Source: Sisyra terminalis (lineage: Eukaryota > Arthropoda > Insecta > Neuroptera > Sisyridae). From it: a DNA stretch of 64,000 nt. A program made the position numbers and the translations under genes. Below are positions 1 through 12,744 of the stretch, piece by piece. Below the pieces are notes generated by a model. It ran no database searches. It saw only the letters and a list, made by a program, of their open reading frames with translations, and was not told where the DNA came from. Position 1 is the first letter of the stretch. The number at the start of each line of letters is the position of its first letter. Where the stretch lies: assembly GCA_958496175.1 (NCBI GenBank), contig OY292274.1, positions 58,228,630 to 58,292,629 on the forward strand. The letters are read 5' to 3'.

Positions 1-585
1 CTTAAGCTTTTCCGGGACCTCCTTGGCACCAATTGATAGAGTAATTCAAGCGCTATCGATCGAGCCTACTATCGTTAACCTACGATCGATAGTTAACGCA
101 CAAATTGACGTTAAAGTTGCAAAAAGTGAAAGAAAGTGCCGATTTTGTCCTTTTTCTCAGAATTTCTGGGATTTCAGCCGAAAAATTTCCCCCAAAAAAA
201 AGAAAAATACAATTACAGGATATGATTTTTAGGCTTTCTACTTCGTGAGGAAGCCATTCCCAAAATCCTATTTCACGAAAATCGAAAATTCGATGTCCTC
301 CCCCCCTTTTTTTTGAATTTTCTCATGATTGACGTCATTATGTGACGTCACATATTTCCACAAAAAAAATCACTCGACATTGTGTGACGTCACTAAATCA
401 GTGAGAAAAAACAAAATGAAAAAATATAACGCGTCGATCGATCGATCATTCCCAACCCCGAAGTGTAGGAACTGTTCGATCGAATATTTCGATGAAGAAA
501 TGTCTGGAATTAAGAATTAATGTTAATTAGATATATTATAAGCTGTAAGAAAGAGAAATCAATTATTAGAAATTATAAAAATCCT
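1..585. other. Intergenic DNA with CRE-like palindromes
   Basis: No gene is recognised here. The stretch from about 328 to 400 has three copies of the octamer-like motif TGACGTCA or GTGACGTCA close together, and 45-95 carries several ATCGAT and GATCGAT palindromes. These may be parts of a decayed palindromic element or binding sites of bZIP factors; the sequence alone does not decide. Short open frames in this stretch have no recognisable protein character. Confidence 0.35.
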
Positions 586-668
586 GGACCAATCGGGATG
601 CGAACCAGGGACCACGGGTTGAGACGGCGACGGCGGCGACCTTAGCGACTCGGCTATCAGATGATATA
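586..668 (-). repeat. tRNA-like sequence (SINE head or tRNA pseudogene)
   Basis: Read on the minus strand, the segment starts with an A-box-like stretch (TAGCCGAGTCGCTAAGG) and, about 35 bases later, has a B-box-like GGTTCGCATCC that differs from the GGTTCGANTCC consensus at one base. The spacing resembles class II tRNAs (Ser/Leu) with a GC-rich middle of repeated GCCGCCGTC units. A clean acceptor stem is not apparent, so a tRNA-derived SINE head or a pseudogene is more likely than a working tRNA. Confidence 0.5.
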
Positions 669-2296
669 TGTAAATGACGTTAAAACTCATATATAAACAA
701 TTCTTATGAGATTTGCAGAAACTGGAATTTTTTTAACTTGAAAAGTTATGATATTTTTCGATATTGTCTTTATCGTATTATTCGGCAATCAATAGAAAAA
801 CATTGAACCTACCTATCGTTGTAATAATTGAACTCTTCTATGTTTTCTTACTGTAAAAAAAGCTCTGAAATATAAAATTTAAGAGGATGGGTGGGATAAA
901 TCGAATTGAAACAATGTATTCAATTAAAATAAATTTATTAATGTTAAATATCAATTCAGTTTATAATATAATACAATATTCGTTTTCCCATTATTACAAC
1001 AGTTTATATAATTTATCTTAAGTATCAATTGTTACAATCATATACAAATATTAAGTTAATAAAATCCTTTTGATTTTCATAGTATTTTGATTATTTATCA
1101 CTTTAATCACTTTATCACATCACGTTCACTAATTTATGGAAACATAATTTACACCACTAATTGTTGTAGTAAGTTTGTTGTATTAATTGTTGTAGTTTCT
1201 CGGTAGACACCAATTGTGGAAATGATATCCTTGATGAGTTAGATGGAAGATTTTGGAACAATCCACTGAAGAAATGATGAACAATTCAAATCCATTGAAG
1301 AATTCTCGGTTGTCTTCGGTAAGATTCCTCTGAAAAGAAAACTCCAATTAGAGCAATATTTAAACATTTCAATAACTCTAACCCTTACTAAACATTTATC
1401 TCCAAAAAGGATGATTCCTTCTTCAAACCAAACAAAACTGCCCTTGTCCTCACTTTCAAGGAAAGTAAAATCTGTAATAATACATTGATTTAAATTAATA
1501 AAACAAATCATATGTCTAATTTAATAGTTGTAAACTAATGAACTTAAGTCGCAGCCCAATTTCTAGACGAACAATTGGTTGTCTAACATCTACATTTTGT
1601 TAAAAAAACGGATAAATACAAGGATTGCATTTCCTGATAAGGGTGCTTTTCCGCAACGATTTAAAAAATCAGACCGTTACTTAATTTTTAAAATGAAGAA
1701 ATTTTCGTTCTGTGTGCAAAAGAACACCCGCAAAATCGTTTCGAAGTTTCAAAAAGGACATTTTTCAAAGGCATAAAAAGGATATAAGGGATGTTTTTTT
1801 TTGTTGGATTTGACCTGAGTATTATCAAATGAATCATCCTTAACGATTATGTATACAAAATATTGCATTTAATAGCTAGATCCTTGGGAAATCTAAACGT
1901 GAACTTAAGGATGTAAAAATGGATTGAATTTATTTTCTATTATTTAAAACTCATTTTAGAACTAACTTATTATAGGTATGATGTTTTAAAAATTAAATAA
2001 TAATATAGAACAGTTTATCAGTCGGTAGTTACTGTGGTACTGCTTGGTACCAATCGATAAAAAAAGGATGCATGCATTGCAATGGAAAAATATTCTTTCT
2101 ATTGGAATGTGGTATTTCTACAACTTAAATTGATTAGCTACCGTTACCTTGGTTGCAATTAAATCTTTTCAATTTATGAGTCGAGTGGCACAAGTCAGAG
2201 CGTTAAGAATCTACAGCTATTGTTATAAATGTCAAATTAAAATCATTTACAGTTACATTTTCTACATCAAATAAAGAATTTTAATCGTTAAGAAAC
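669..2296. other. AT-rich intergenic region upstream of CFAP91
   Basis: I see no coding exon or clear repeat in this stretch. It should hold the promoter and 5' untranslated region of the CFAP91 gene that starts at 2297, but no TATA box or initiator stands out from the AT-rich background. Confidence 0.4.
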
Positions 2297-5200
2297 ATGG
2301 AAAATGTGAAAATAGAACCTCCTCGATATATTCCTAATCGTCCAAATGACTACGTTTATGGTAAGTAAATATATTAAATCTCCATTCTTCCTTTATTATT
2401 CTTTTGTAATTGTTATGCTTTGAAATAGATCCGTTATTTACGGTTTCGAGTCAAAAAGATTATGAAAAAGCGATGATGGACGCAGCCGTTCGCAGTGCCG
2501 AATTTGTAAGATCTACAAGAAACAAATAATCAGAATAAAATTAATTTTCGTTTTTTTTTTTATAGCGCATTCGTCCAAACTTCTTAGCAATGTTTAGCGA
2601 ACTAGTACAGTATCCTAATACAAAATTAGCGCTTATCGAAGGATCAGATAAAATTCCATCATTTATTGATAAAAGTTGGAGTGCTCGCCAAAGAGATCAA
2701 GGAATATCTCAAAAGCCTATCGATGTAAATGGGACATACAGATTTAGATTTTGTGGAAGGTACTCAATACATTTAACGATGGAAAAATAGTATGTTTTTA
2801 CTTGGTTTCTAGACCAATTATCCCTTGCAAGGTGGTAGAACCCTTGTATTTTCTATCAGTTGATAATCGAAGTGTGACCTTTGAGAAAAAACTGGATACA
2901 ACACAAACCTGTAAAATAAAAAATCGTGGAACCCAAACTACTTACAGAGAATCATCTGCTCAAACTACACCTTGGGAACCTCCTTACAAAGTAATTGGGG
3001 ATACTGAACCGGAAATAACGACTTTAGCATATCTATCATGGGGTAAAATTGAAATAAATGTTTCATGACTTATTCAAACATTATTCAATTTATATTTTTA
3101 AAAGGATATGGATTGCCAGCAGGTATGCATGAATGTAAAATTATTGAAAGGGCAAGAATTAGAAGAGCTTGGGAACGAAGTTTACCCCCAGTAACAGATG
3201 AAGCATCCCTGGAATTACGACGTCAAGTAATTACCCAAATTGAAACAGATGAATGGGCTTTCAGAGAAAGGGTTATTATTATTAATTCAATAATCCCCCG
3301 CTTTACGGACAAGATTCGTTCTTCATAAATTGTCCATAAATCCATTAAACAAAACCGCTATTACTATGAGATCCTATTGGAAAAGGGGTAAATGCGTTCC
3401 AACTAGTAAAAATACCTGTTAAAGAGCTCAATTTTACTATAGATTCCCACATAATAGAGGGCATAAATAAATTAGCCCTGCACTATTCTGAATAACATCA
3501 AATACTAATTCGTAAGAACGTTGGATAACTATTTTGCGATTCCCCGTATAACAAAGCCAATCAGAAACTATTTATGTACTAAAAATATTTTTTATTTTTG
3601 GGATTCCTCACAAAAAAATCTTAGTAAAACAGAAAAAATATAAGTATATTGTCCATAATAACGAATTTCCGTTAAGCGAGCGTCCATAAAGCCGGAGATT
3701 ACTATAGTTAAACATTAAATCTACATTATATTTATTTTTTGTTATTAGGAAATAGACGATATTCAGTTTTTGAGATTAGAGCTCATGTTGAAAATGATGG
3801 AAAAAACATTTTGCAAATTATCCGAAAGAGCAACGAAAAAATTACAAAACTTTTGGCTAGCAAAACAAAGTGAAAATGAGAAAAAAATATCAAAAATCAA
3901 GCATGATACAACACGTGGTAAATATTTTTGCAAACTCGAATTTAATGTCTCTTAGACTATGATTAATATTGTTAAAGCAATATTATTGATTAGCAATACA
4001 TTGGACATCTGAAGAGTATGTTGTAATAATACCATAAGAACTCAACTTTTACTTATTATTGTATCAATAATATTGATTGAATAAAAATAATTTTAAACCA
4101 CTCAAAAGAAAATTAAACTAGAAAGTAAATAGCCCCCTCGGTAATTTTCAAAGCCATTCAAAATTGATATAATTGAATCTCGCTTTGGCTACTCCACATA
4201 ACGTAATCCTTTAATTATTTTTAGCCATTAGAAAATTAGATATGAAACACAAGGGAATTAAAATGAAATATGAATACGTTAATATAGTAGATGAACATAT
4301 ACACTACGATTCCGAATTATATGGTCCAATGAAACGGCATGGAGAACATCCCAAACGATTCCATCAAGTAATTCCACCCAACAAAGAACATACACCGCAA
4401 TATCTGGGTACATAACTAAACCTGTAAGTGCGTTTAAAAACTGAATTTCAATTTCCTTGTTAACTTTTTAAGGTGTTGAAAATTTGAGTACTCTACCTAG
4501 ATGGCTCCAAAACTTCAAAGATCCAATGGACCGTTTTCCAGAGAAGAAATCTGAATATCGGCATCTTTGCCTTCGAGAAACCAAATGGAATAAAGAAAAC
4601 TTGGCTAAATTACATCAAGAACTAAAGCGTTTGAGATTAAGTTACTATAATAAACCAAAACCTTTGTCATTAAGAGTACGAAAAATGAGAATAGAACAGC
4701 CACCCGATACTCCTCGTGTTGATGTGATTAATGATCGAGATGAAGATACTCATCAAGCTGCATTGTTAATTCAGAAAATTGTTCGTGGACGAGCCATTCA
4801 ATCATTAGTAAGTCCAAGTTTATAAAATTTTAACTATTTTTCCTACGTGCAATGCTTATGTGATAATCCTCTTTTGATCAAAATAAGATTTTTTCGTTGA
4901 CTTTGAACAGTTATACTGTGTATACAATATATATAAGATATATTGCAGTCCAATTTATGTAGTATAATTTAATATAATAATATATAAAAATCATACTACA
5001 AATATAAATTTCAACAGAAGTTCAAACAAAAATATTCGTGACGTATTGTCCAGATACGTATTTCGATTGCCAAGCAATCTTCATCAGTGGTCATCAAGTA
5101 GTTTGGATCACTCCGTAACTGCTTTGTGATGACTCACAAGTAAATTACATTATTTTAAAAGTTGTTAAAAGTGTTAAAGAAAGTGGTATGATTAATATAT

Positions 5201-8200
5201 ATTATTATATTAAATTATACTACATAAATTGGACTGCAATATATCTTATATATTGTATACACAATCCTCTTTTGAATTAACGTATGGCAACCTATAGAAT
5301 AAAGAGAAAATGCTGAATTTGGGATATATCATTCTGGCCACAGACAATGATAGAAATGAATTTTGATGTTCAGTAGATAAAGATTATAGAAGATATATTG
5401 TGTGAATTTTAATGCCTTTTGAAATGACCAAAGAAAAATAGTAGTTGGCTTTCTTTGATCTATTTTTAGATATGTTTTTCATCTTCAAAAAAGTATATAC
5501 AGGTCTTATTTCGAAACATATGTAATTTCCAACAATATGTCACAACAGTGTATATTTATTAGGGTGTCCGTTATTTCCCAAATTGATTTTTTTACAGTGA
5601 TCGCCCCCTGAATTTTTAGTTTTAGATATAAAAAAAATTATCCAATACAATTAAGCTCTTAATTTCTTGATTAAACCGTGCCGGAATCATGTTACTTTTA
5701 CCATTTAAATAACATGGGATTATTTGACTTTTAATTTTTTTTTCCTCAGAAACAAATGTATGAAAAGATTTAAGGTCAAATTATTCTGACGTAAAATTTG
5801 ACGCTCTATAAAAAAGGTCTCTAATGAATTTTCGATTAAATCACTCCATTAAAAGTTATTCAACATTTAACTTTTTAACGACAAATCAATCGACTATAGG
5901 CTCAATAAAAATGATGTTGACTACAAGTTCTAAGAAATTTCTCATAGATGGCGTCAGGTGAAATGGTAAAAATTCGAATAATAATTGAACTTTTGTCGAT
6001 AGTTTCATTAATTAGTATGAAATTCACTTCGTAGGTACAAATATTGATTAAAGTACGATAATTTATCCTGGATAAATTGAATTTCACGACTATAGCGAAT
6101 TCGGATCTTATGTCACCGGTTTTAATAGTCAAAAAATGATTTTTTTGTTTAATTTTCAGTTCAAGTCTTAAAATTAACACAAATAATCACTTGCGCTCTA
6201 ATGATAATAATTTTTATCTTCTCTTCCAATGATTTTATATTTAAAAAAAGTAAAAATGAGCAAAAAGTTGAAAATATTGCAAGATTTATATTAGGCACAA
6301 GTTAAATGTTGAATAATTTTTAATGGAGGGATTTAATCGAAAATTCATAAGAGACCTTTTTTATAGAGCGTTAAATTTTACGTCAGAATAATTTAATCTT
6401 AAATCTTTTCATACATTTGTTTCTGAGAAAAAAAAAATTAAAAGTAAAAAGTCAAATAATCCCATGTTATTTAAATGGTAAAAGTAACATGATTCCGGCA
6501 CGGTTTAATCAAGAGCTTAAGCAAATTAAGAGCTTAATTGTATTAGATATTTTTTTTATATCTTAAACTAAAAATTCAGGGAGCGATCTCTGTAAAAAAA
6601 TCAATTTGGGAAATAACGCACACCCTAATATTTATAGTAGGTTTTAATTCCTTTTTCCCAACAATAAAATGTACTTAGATAAATAGCTTTTTGTATAATA
6701 ACAGTAAACAAGATTTATATTTATTTTGGTAGTTAATTTGCTCAGATTTAATACTATAAAATTAATCACTCATTTTAACATATCTTTGTTTCATATCTAT
6801 CAGATTTTGACAAAATCGGTTTGTTTTGTTAAAGTAAATAAACATATGTAGTATTTTTTTGTAATGTTTTTTGTAGATATATGAAGGCAGAGATCGAAAT
6901 CGTGAACTTATAGAAGAACTTAAAAGCACTCATGCACTTCAAGAAACAGATATGTTGTTAAGGAATGCAGAAAGAATTGACATTATGATGCAACAAAGAA
7001 ATAGACAAATTCAACTGCGAAACGTAAATCAATTAAAAAAAATAATTTTATCAAATTTAAAAGTTGTTCTCTTCCTCAGGCTGAAAAAGTTGATGAGATT
7101 TTAAAATATTTAGAAGGAACCACTTATGGAACAGCATTGGATTATCTTAACAAGGAATTATTACGTCTTCAGGAAGAAAGACGAGCTCATGCATTTGCTT
7201 TAATGGCTTTACGGGAAAGATGGAGAAGAGAAGCTCGGGAAGCAGGACGCCGCCAACAAGAAGAGCGAAGACGACAGGAACATGATGAAATATTTAAACA
7301 GGTATTGATTTGGTATCTAATTTCCTTACATCTTAATAAAGCAAAAAAAATTATACTATCCTTGTTAGATTGTAAAAGTTCAACAAGAAACAGTAGACAT
7401 ATATTTAGAAGATATAATTTTAGAAGGTATAGAAAATAGAGCTGACAAAGAAGCTCGAAATTATGTAAAAAGATTGGCTGATGTAATCCAGAAAACAGCA
7501 GAAGAAGCTACGAGGTATGATTCTCATTAGAGTTTACTTCTTTCTAATTTATTGAGAAACACATAATTTCATTTATTGTTCGATTAGCAATGATTTCTTA
7601 GAGCAAGAAGAAATTACTGCAGATCTTATTCATAACTTCGTACTACCTGAGGTAGAAAAACAAATGGTACGAACAAAATTACGAAAAAAACAAGAAAAAT
7701 ATCTGCTAACGGCTCATAAAACTCTTTATGATGAAATTCCGAAACTTCCTAAGGTCCCCGTATCCGAAATAAGTAATTATTTTTTATTAACTAAAAAAAT
7801 CAGTAATCAATACCTTATTTTTCTTTTCATTAGTTGGAGAAGGTGAACATTTATCCGATTTCCAATTAACCGACGCCGATTTATTGAAATTAGAGTTGTT
7901 GGGTAATTGTTTTCAAAGTAGTTTAAAAATGTAATTCATTATTGAATCTTATTTTAGAGGATCTTCAATATTCTTTAAATAGAGCAATATCTGCTTTGGC
8001 TTATGATTCAGAAATAGGAGAAGGTAATTAATATAAGTTATAAGCTTACGTTGTCCCGTCGCACGATATCGTTTAATTTAATAAGTCTCGAGAATAGTTT
8101 GATCATTACAATAAATGCTAATCATAGCATTTTAATGTTATTTTAGCCTGAAAATCTTAAGGTAAAAGTGAAATCCTCATTTTCATAATTGTGAATCAAA

Positions 8201-8423
8201 TTATAACGTGCGAATGGAACAATAAAAATATTGCTATTTTTACGTAATATTGTACATTACAATTTTAGGTACGGGCGAAGAAAGTGAATACGAAGGTAAC
8301 ATTAAATAAGCTAAATTAAAGCAAACAAATCTAAACAGCTTTTTGAATACAGGAAAAATGTTTTCTGAAAAAGATGGGCTTTCAGAGATAGCTCCAGACG
8401 CGCCAGAAGAAATTGATGAATAA
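2297..8423 (+). CDS. CFAP91: Cilia- and flagella-associated protein 91 (MAATS1 family)
   Basis: CFAP91 is an axonemal protein that links the base of radial spokes to the doublet microtubules of motile cilia and sperm tails. Sixteen exons with GT/AG borders join in frame: 2297-2360, 2429-2505, 2566-2759, 2813-3042, 3105-3271, 3749-3917, 4225-4407, 4473-4807, 6877-7023, 7080-7301, 7369-7514, 7588-7772, 7834-7902, 7958-8023, 8269-8295, 8353-8423. The product has 783 residues, close to the human protein (about 770). Family hallmarks are the block RGTQTTYRESSAQT near residues 150-163, GLPAGMHECKIIERARIRRA soon after, the EWAFRE stretch, and an IQ-type motif (ALLIQKIVRGRAIQSL) near 457-473. The rest is charged helix, rich in Arg/Glu, with an acidic tail. 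The start is the first ATG in the frame after a stop-containing leader. Intron 8 (about 2.1 kb) holds two transposable elements; the other introns are mostly short. In insects this gene should be expressed mainly in testis and ciliated sensory neurons (inference). Confidence 0.93.
4878..5262 (-). mobile_element. Palindromic element with hammerhead-like core (family A) in CFAP91 intron 8
   Basis: Inverted arms of about 70 bases lie at 4917-4987 and 5193-5263. The insertion is bounded by a 13-base direct repeat, AATCCTCTTTTGA, at 4865-4877 and 5263-5275, with a one-sided tail at 4878-4916. On the minus strand 5053-5088 reads CTGATGA, A, a GATTGC/GCAATC hairpin, GAAA, and the palindrome ATACGTAT followed by C. 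This is the layout of a hammerhead core, with one extra base after CTGATGA. The 13-base target duplication and the asymmetric tail argue against a cut-and-paste DNA transposon and fit a Penelope-like retroelement derivative (inference). Confidence 0.7.
5560..6627. mobile_element. Long foldback element, hAT-like
   Basis: Two inverted arms of more than 300 bases (5560-5871 and 6301-6627) end in TAGGGTGT and its complement ACACCCTA. The 8-base sequence ATATTTAT flanks both ends (5552-5559 and 6628-6635), the duplication size made by hAT transposases. No transposase reading frame is left, so the element is non-autonomous. It sits in intron 8 of CFAP91 and does not touch an exon. Confidence 0.75.
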
Positions 8424-8469
8424 TCTATAAAATTGGTTATCAAACTATTTATCAAAAATATTTGATTTT

Positions 8470-8475
8470 AATAAA
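8470..8475 (+). terminator. Polyadenylation signal of CFAP91
   Basis: An AATAAA hexamer lies 47 bases after the CFAP91 stop codon. In this AT-rich DNA the hexamer also occurs by chance, so position is the main support. Confidence 0.5.
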
Positions 8476-8783
8476 TGCATAACTCTGTATAAATAATAGC
8501 AAAAAACATTTTTTTTGACTAGGAGAAATTCGTACAAGATTCTCCTTATTTTACACACATAATTTACTACGAAAATATTTGAAATATTTCAAACATCTGT
8601 TGCTTTTCAATTCTACATATTTAAAAAATGGTAAGTATATACATATATAACTTATCTTTAAAAAATACAAAATAATAATAACGACGATTGTAGATAAATT
8701 AACAAAAAAAATAATATATATATCAACCTATATATATAGTTTCACTGGAATGTTTTGAATAGATTAAGAAAGTTATTTAAAAA

Positions 8784-11700
8784 TTAAGAATTTTTAATAC
8801 GAATATCTTCAATAAAACCTCTTTCTTTTGCTTTACTTGCAGAATGAATTTCCAGTATTTTATCACTTTTTTCGCTTGATAAAGATTCGTCAGTGGAAGA
8901 ATCTGTAAATAAATAAATATCTTCAATTAATTTCTGCACCTAATAATAACGAATTGGTGCTTCTAAAAGAATGAATAGTTTATTAATTCTAATAAAATTA
9001 ACTTCCTATTGTATTTATTAATTGCGTTACTATTCAGTTGAATTAAGCTTAGATACTATGAAATAATTTCAAAGCTATTGATTATTTAACACCCAGTCCA
9101 TTGATAATCAATAAAGAAACTAATTGCCAAGGAACAATGCCGGTACGTTCCTCGATTATTAAAAAAAAAGTATTGAAAATAATAAAAACTTTCATAAAAA
9201 TTGAAGATTTTTCTTAAATTTAAGAGATATGTACACACTTGTTAAAAATTAATATTCTTTTTTTGATATAATTAAAAGAAAAAAAAAACTATAATGAGGA
9301 CATAGAATAAGAAATGTGATTTGACTACTTTGTAATAAGCAATGTTTTTCAATTTTTTTGAAAAGTTTACGTCTGGACCTAATTTACCATCCTTATTGAA
9401 TTCTTAAGAGAAGTTGAAAAAAAAAACAAATAGCTAATAAAGTTTTTTAGCTTAAAGTCCTAAAATTTACAATTCACCTCTGCTCCTAGAAGAACAGTTG
9501 GCAATAAAATCGAAAACATTGAAAAGCAAGTCAATTAATGAAAAAAGTATAAAATTTACAGATACAGCAAATATTTGGCTGATATAGAGCATATTAATGC
9601 GAAACTATACTATACTAAACGAATCAATGGCTTATTAACTTTGTTTTATAGATTCCAGATTAATTTATACTGTAATAAAATATTTAAATTAAATAAAAAT
9701 AAGTTTACCTTCAAAAACGTCTGTATTCAAATCGGATTTTCGCTGTTTACTTTCCCGAAACCGAGTATAATTAATATATTCATCTGAATTTATCAATTGA
9801 TACCAGCTTATAATACAAACAATTGCAATTACAAATAAATTACATGTTATACCTAAAAATTAAAGAATAATAAAAATTTTGAATAAAAAAAAAATCTAAA
9901 TTTTACCCAAAGAAGCAGAGAGTAACGGCCAATGAAACATTATATATCTCAACCCAGAGAAATGTGCACTTATTTGCAGTGTAGCTGAATACAATTCAAT
10001 GCTATGAGATTGTATTTCAATATACACATCAGTAACGGGTCGTTCCTGAAAAAAATATTACATTTTTTTTCCTAAAATTAATAAAGTAAATTTATTCTAT
10101 TATCTATAAACCTGTTCATCTTCGTAATCTGAAAAAAATTCTACATTGACATTTTGTTTTTGTACTGATGTTCCAAGAAGAAAGGCTGGAATTAGCATTA
10201 TTGTTTGAATATTTTGCAACAATGGACTTTGGTAGGTAAGCATAGCAGAACGGCACGAATTCTGAACTAATTCCCCTGTTTTTGTTCGAAATTGAGCACA
10301 AACCATGAACATTCCTAGAATATAAAATATATCTAAGATAGATTTTTTTTCAGAACAACCATGATGTTTTAATAAAATATAATGAAACGAGAGAAAATAA
10401 TAATTTGTTTTACAAGAAAAATTGTTATAGAAAAAAAAATAAAAATACCAATGAAGAAATTCTGTTGATTGGAGAAATGATGACAAGGTTTGGGATTGTT
10501 TGGGAAAATAAAAATATAATATTATTTTTTCAATTGAGAGCAGACCAGTAGGCGGGGCTGAAAAAAATGGCTACGTATAGTGTGCAGTTAAAGAGTTATC
10601 CGTAACTTTACATTAGGTAAGTGTTATTTTTTTAATTGTTATTTACCGTCGCTTTATAACTAATAAGGTCTAAAGCTACTCTAGGGTTACTAAAAATCCG
10701 TAATCGAGAAATATCGAAAATTTGCTCGACTCAAGGATCGAACCCAAAATCTTCTAGTTTTGAAGCGATCACCATGATCACTCGACCACCAGAAGACTTT
10801 TTAGTGTTATTATTTTAATATATTTGTTAACATTTTTCATAGAAAAATAATAAATACAGAAAAATTCTTCAATCTTAATAAGAGTAAGTTTTTCTTTAAA
10901 ACTCATAGAAATCAGATTACACCTGCTTGATTTTTTTGAGTAAATGAACTTCACCGTATTAGTCGCTATGTATTTAATGTTTATGAAATAGTGTAACAGT
11001 TTTAATCTATTTTAGTTCATATTTAAAACTTACTAAGTTATAAACCTGACCTTTTTAACTAATGAAATAACTAAAGTCATAGTAAATAATCCAAGATTGG
11101 TTTGTTACGGAAATTTTACAAGTGTGGAAAACTATATTATAACATATAACACAAAATTACAATAGGGAAATCAATCTCTAAATTTGGAAATGGAAGATGA
11201 TTTGAATGATATGATAAAAGAAGACGAAGACAATTAGCGGTTTATTATTATAAAAATTATTAGAAAAACTTTTTAGCTACCTAAATCTTTATTTGTTGGC
11301 GATTCAGGCATTTCTAAACTTAATGTAACTTTATAAGGTTGGCCTATCATTAAAAGTTGATTTCGACTTGTAAGTTGCACGTGGGCAGAAGGAAAACTGC
11401 ATATTCCCGTTTTAAAATTGGAATTACATTCTTTTTTCTCACAAGTACTGAAAAAAAAACGTTATTGAAATATCAATGTAATCAAACTATAAGTAAATAC
11501 TTACTTAAACTGTAAGTGTACTGGTCTAGTATGAGATACGTAGGGTACATACGCATAATAAAAGGCAATATACATAACAATCGAAAGCCAGACTAAAAGG
11601 GATATAATAAAAGTTATAACACACCCACGAATAAGTAAATCACGGACATTATATGCTTGACGAATTGTTCTTTGCTTGTATAATTCCGCCGTATCACTTA

Positions 11701-11812
11701 TAAATCGAATAAGGGGCATTACAATATTTTGATGATACATATCCTTTATTGTATCAGTAAAACAAAAAACTCTATTTATGAAAAAAGACATCTTAATGAT
11801 TTTTTTAGACAC
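8784..11812 (-). CDS. Seipin: Seipin (BSCL2 family)
   Basis: Seipin forms ring oligomers in the ER membrane and organises lipid-droplet biogenesis at ER-droplet contacts. Six exons join in frame on the minus strand: 11505-11812, 11281-11447, 10112-10314, 9907-10045, 9709-9852, 8784-8902, giving 359 residues; a second in-frame ATG at 11791 would give 352. A first membrane helix lies near residues 63-87, followed by the family block FYYAYVPYVSHTRPVH. The lumenal domain has the conserved stretches CSFPSAHVQL, GQPYKVTLSLEMPES, DLGMFMVCAQF and AHFSGLRY, and a second helix lies near 263-288. The C-terminal cytosolic tail is short, Ser/Lys-rich and ends RIKNS. Length and domain order match animal seipins. 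The gene is convergent with CFAP91, with about 360 bases between the stop codons. Intron 2 contains a tRNA-derived SINE. I choose the first ATG because it is upstream in an open frame; either start keeps both membrane helices. Confidence 0.93.
10636..10802 (-). mobile_element. tRNA-derived SINE in seipin intron 2
   Basis: On the minus strand the element begins with an A-box-like GTGGTCGAGTGATC, followed by a B box GGTTCGATCC. Near-identical 16-base direct repeats (AGTGTTATT, then T-rich) flank it at 10620-10635 and 10803-10818, differing at one base, which marks retroposition by target-primed reverse transcription. Relatives occur at 51184-51330 and 57640-57736. Confidence 0.8.
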
Positions 11813-12534
11813 TAAACTTTTTAAATTTTTAGAGATAATGATGCGTTTGATCAGAAATCAAAGTCCTTTCGAGATAAAAATTTAAAAAAAAAATCAAATG
11901 TTCAAACATGCATATTCAGAACAATGAATTATTATATAATTATATATTATTTTCAACATATTGATTGCAGTAACACTATATCACAAAACTATTTAAACGA
12001 TCGTTTATCAATGCAAATTTGATAATATTTGTTTTAATTATTTGCGTGGTTCCAATTGGCTTAAGTTGGTTTGCGACAGTTTTACAAATTTAAAAACAGT
12101 TTTATGTTACAGTTCAGTTGCTTCATTTTTTTAATACAAAACCTTAATAACGACATCAGCAGAGATAATAAATATCAAAAATCAAATAACAAAAAAGAAT
12201 AAAATTTAATAATTATAAGATTATAACTTTAGAAATGTCAAGTTCAACTAACCCTGTACTGAAAAGAATGATTACTACAAGAGGGAGCTTCAGTTCGTGT
12301 AAGTTATAAATGTAAACAACGAAGTGGAGACCGGTGACAGATACTTGACAGGCGATTTTAGTTATTATAATTTCTTTTTTTAAAGTCATTTTTCTTGTTT
12401 TTACCGATTTAATCTTGAAAAACTAGAATTTTATACATTGATAGATTAACTTACTTCAATATTAAATTTAATTCACTTCCCTAAAGCCCTCATCACGACC
12501 ATAATGTTCATATCATTATATTATTTTTTTCACA
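11813..12534. other. Intergenic region upstream of seipin with a candidate divergent first exon
   Basis: This stretch should hold the seipin promoter. On the plus strand an ATG at 12235 opens a 22-codon frame (begins MSSSTNPVLKRMITTRGSF) and meets a consensus donor GTAAGT near 12300, as a divergent first exon would. No matching downstream exon was found, so the element remains uncertain. The rest is AT-rich and featureless. Confidence 0.25.
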
Positions 12535-12710
12535 CATTATTGGAGTTTTAGTATGGATCCCTAACTTTTTTGAAAATTTAATTTACCCCATGTTCACCAA
12601 AAATAGTGTAGCTTCCCAACAGTGAAAGAATTTTTCAAATCGGTTAAGTAGTTTCGGAGATTATTCAAATCAAACAAACATTCAAATCTTTGCTCTTTAT
12701 AATAATAGAT
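12535..12710 (+). mobile_element. 3' end of an RTE-like non-LTR element
   Basis: The segment matches 57190-57375 almost base for base, including a GTAGTTTCGGAG block, AAACAAACA repeats and the terminal CTCTTTATAATAATAGAT. Tails of this form, with short terminal repeats such as ATAGAT, are typical of RTE-class retrotransposons and their non-autonomous relatives. It is truncated at its 5' side and abuts the Tigger relic. Confidence 0.65.
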
Positions 12711-12744
12711 AAAAAAAAATATTTCTACAAAATACTTCGAAAAA

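Noticed and set aside
25..520. Small frames near the left edge
   Set aside because: Low-complexity, lysine-rich translations over palindromic DNA; no splice partners.
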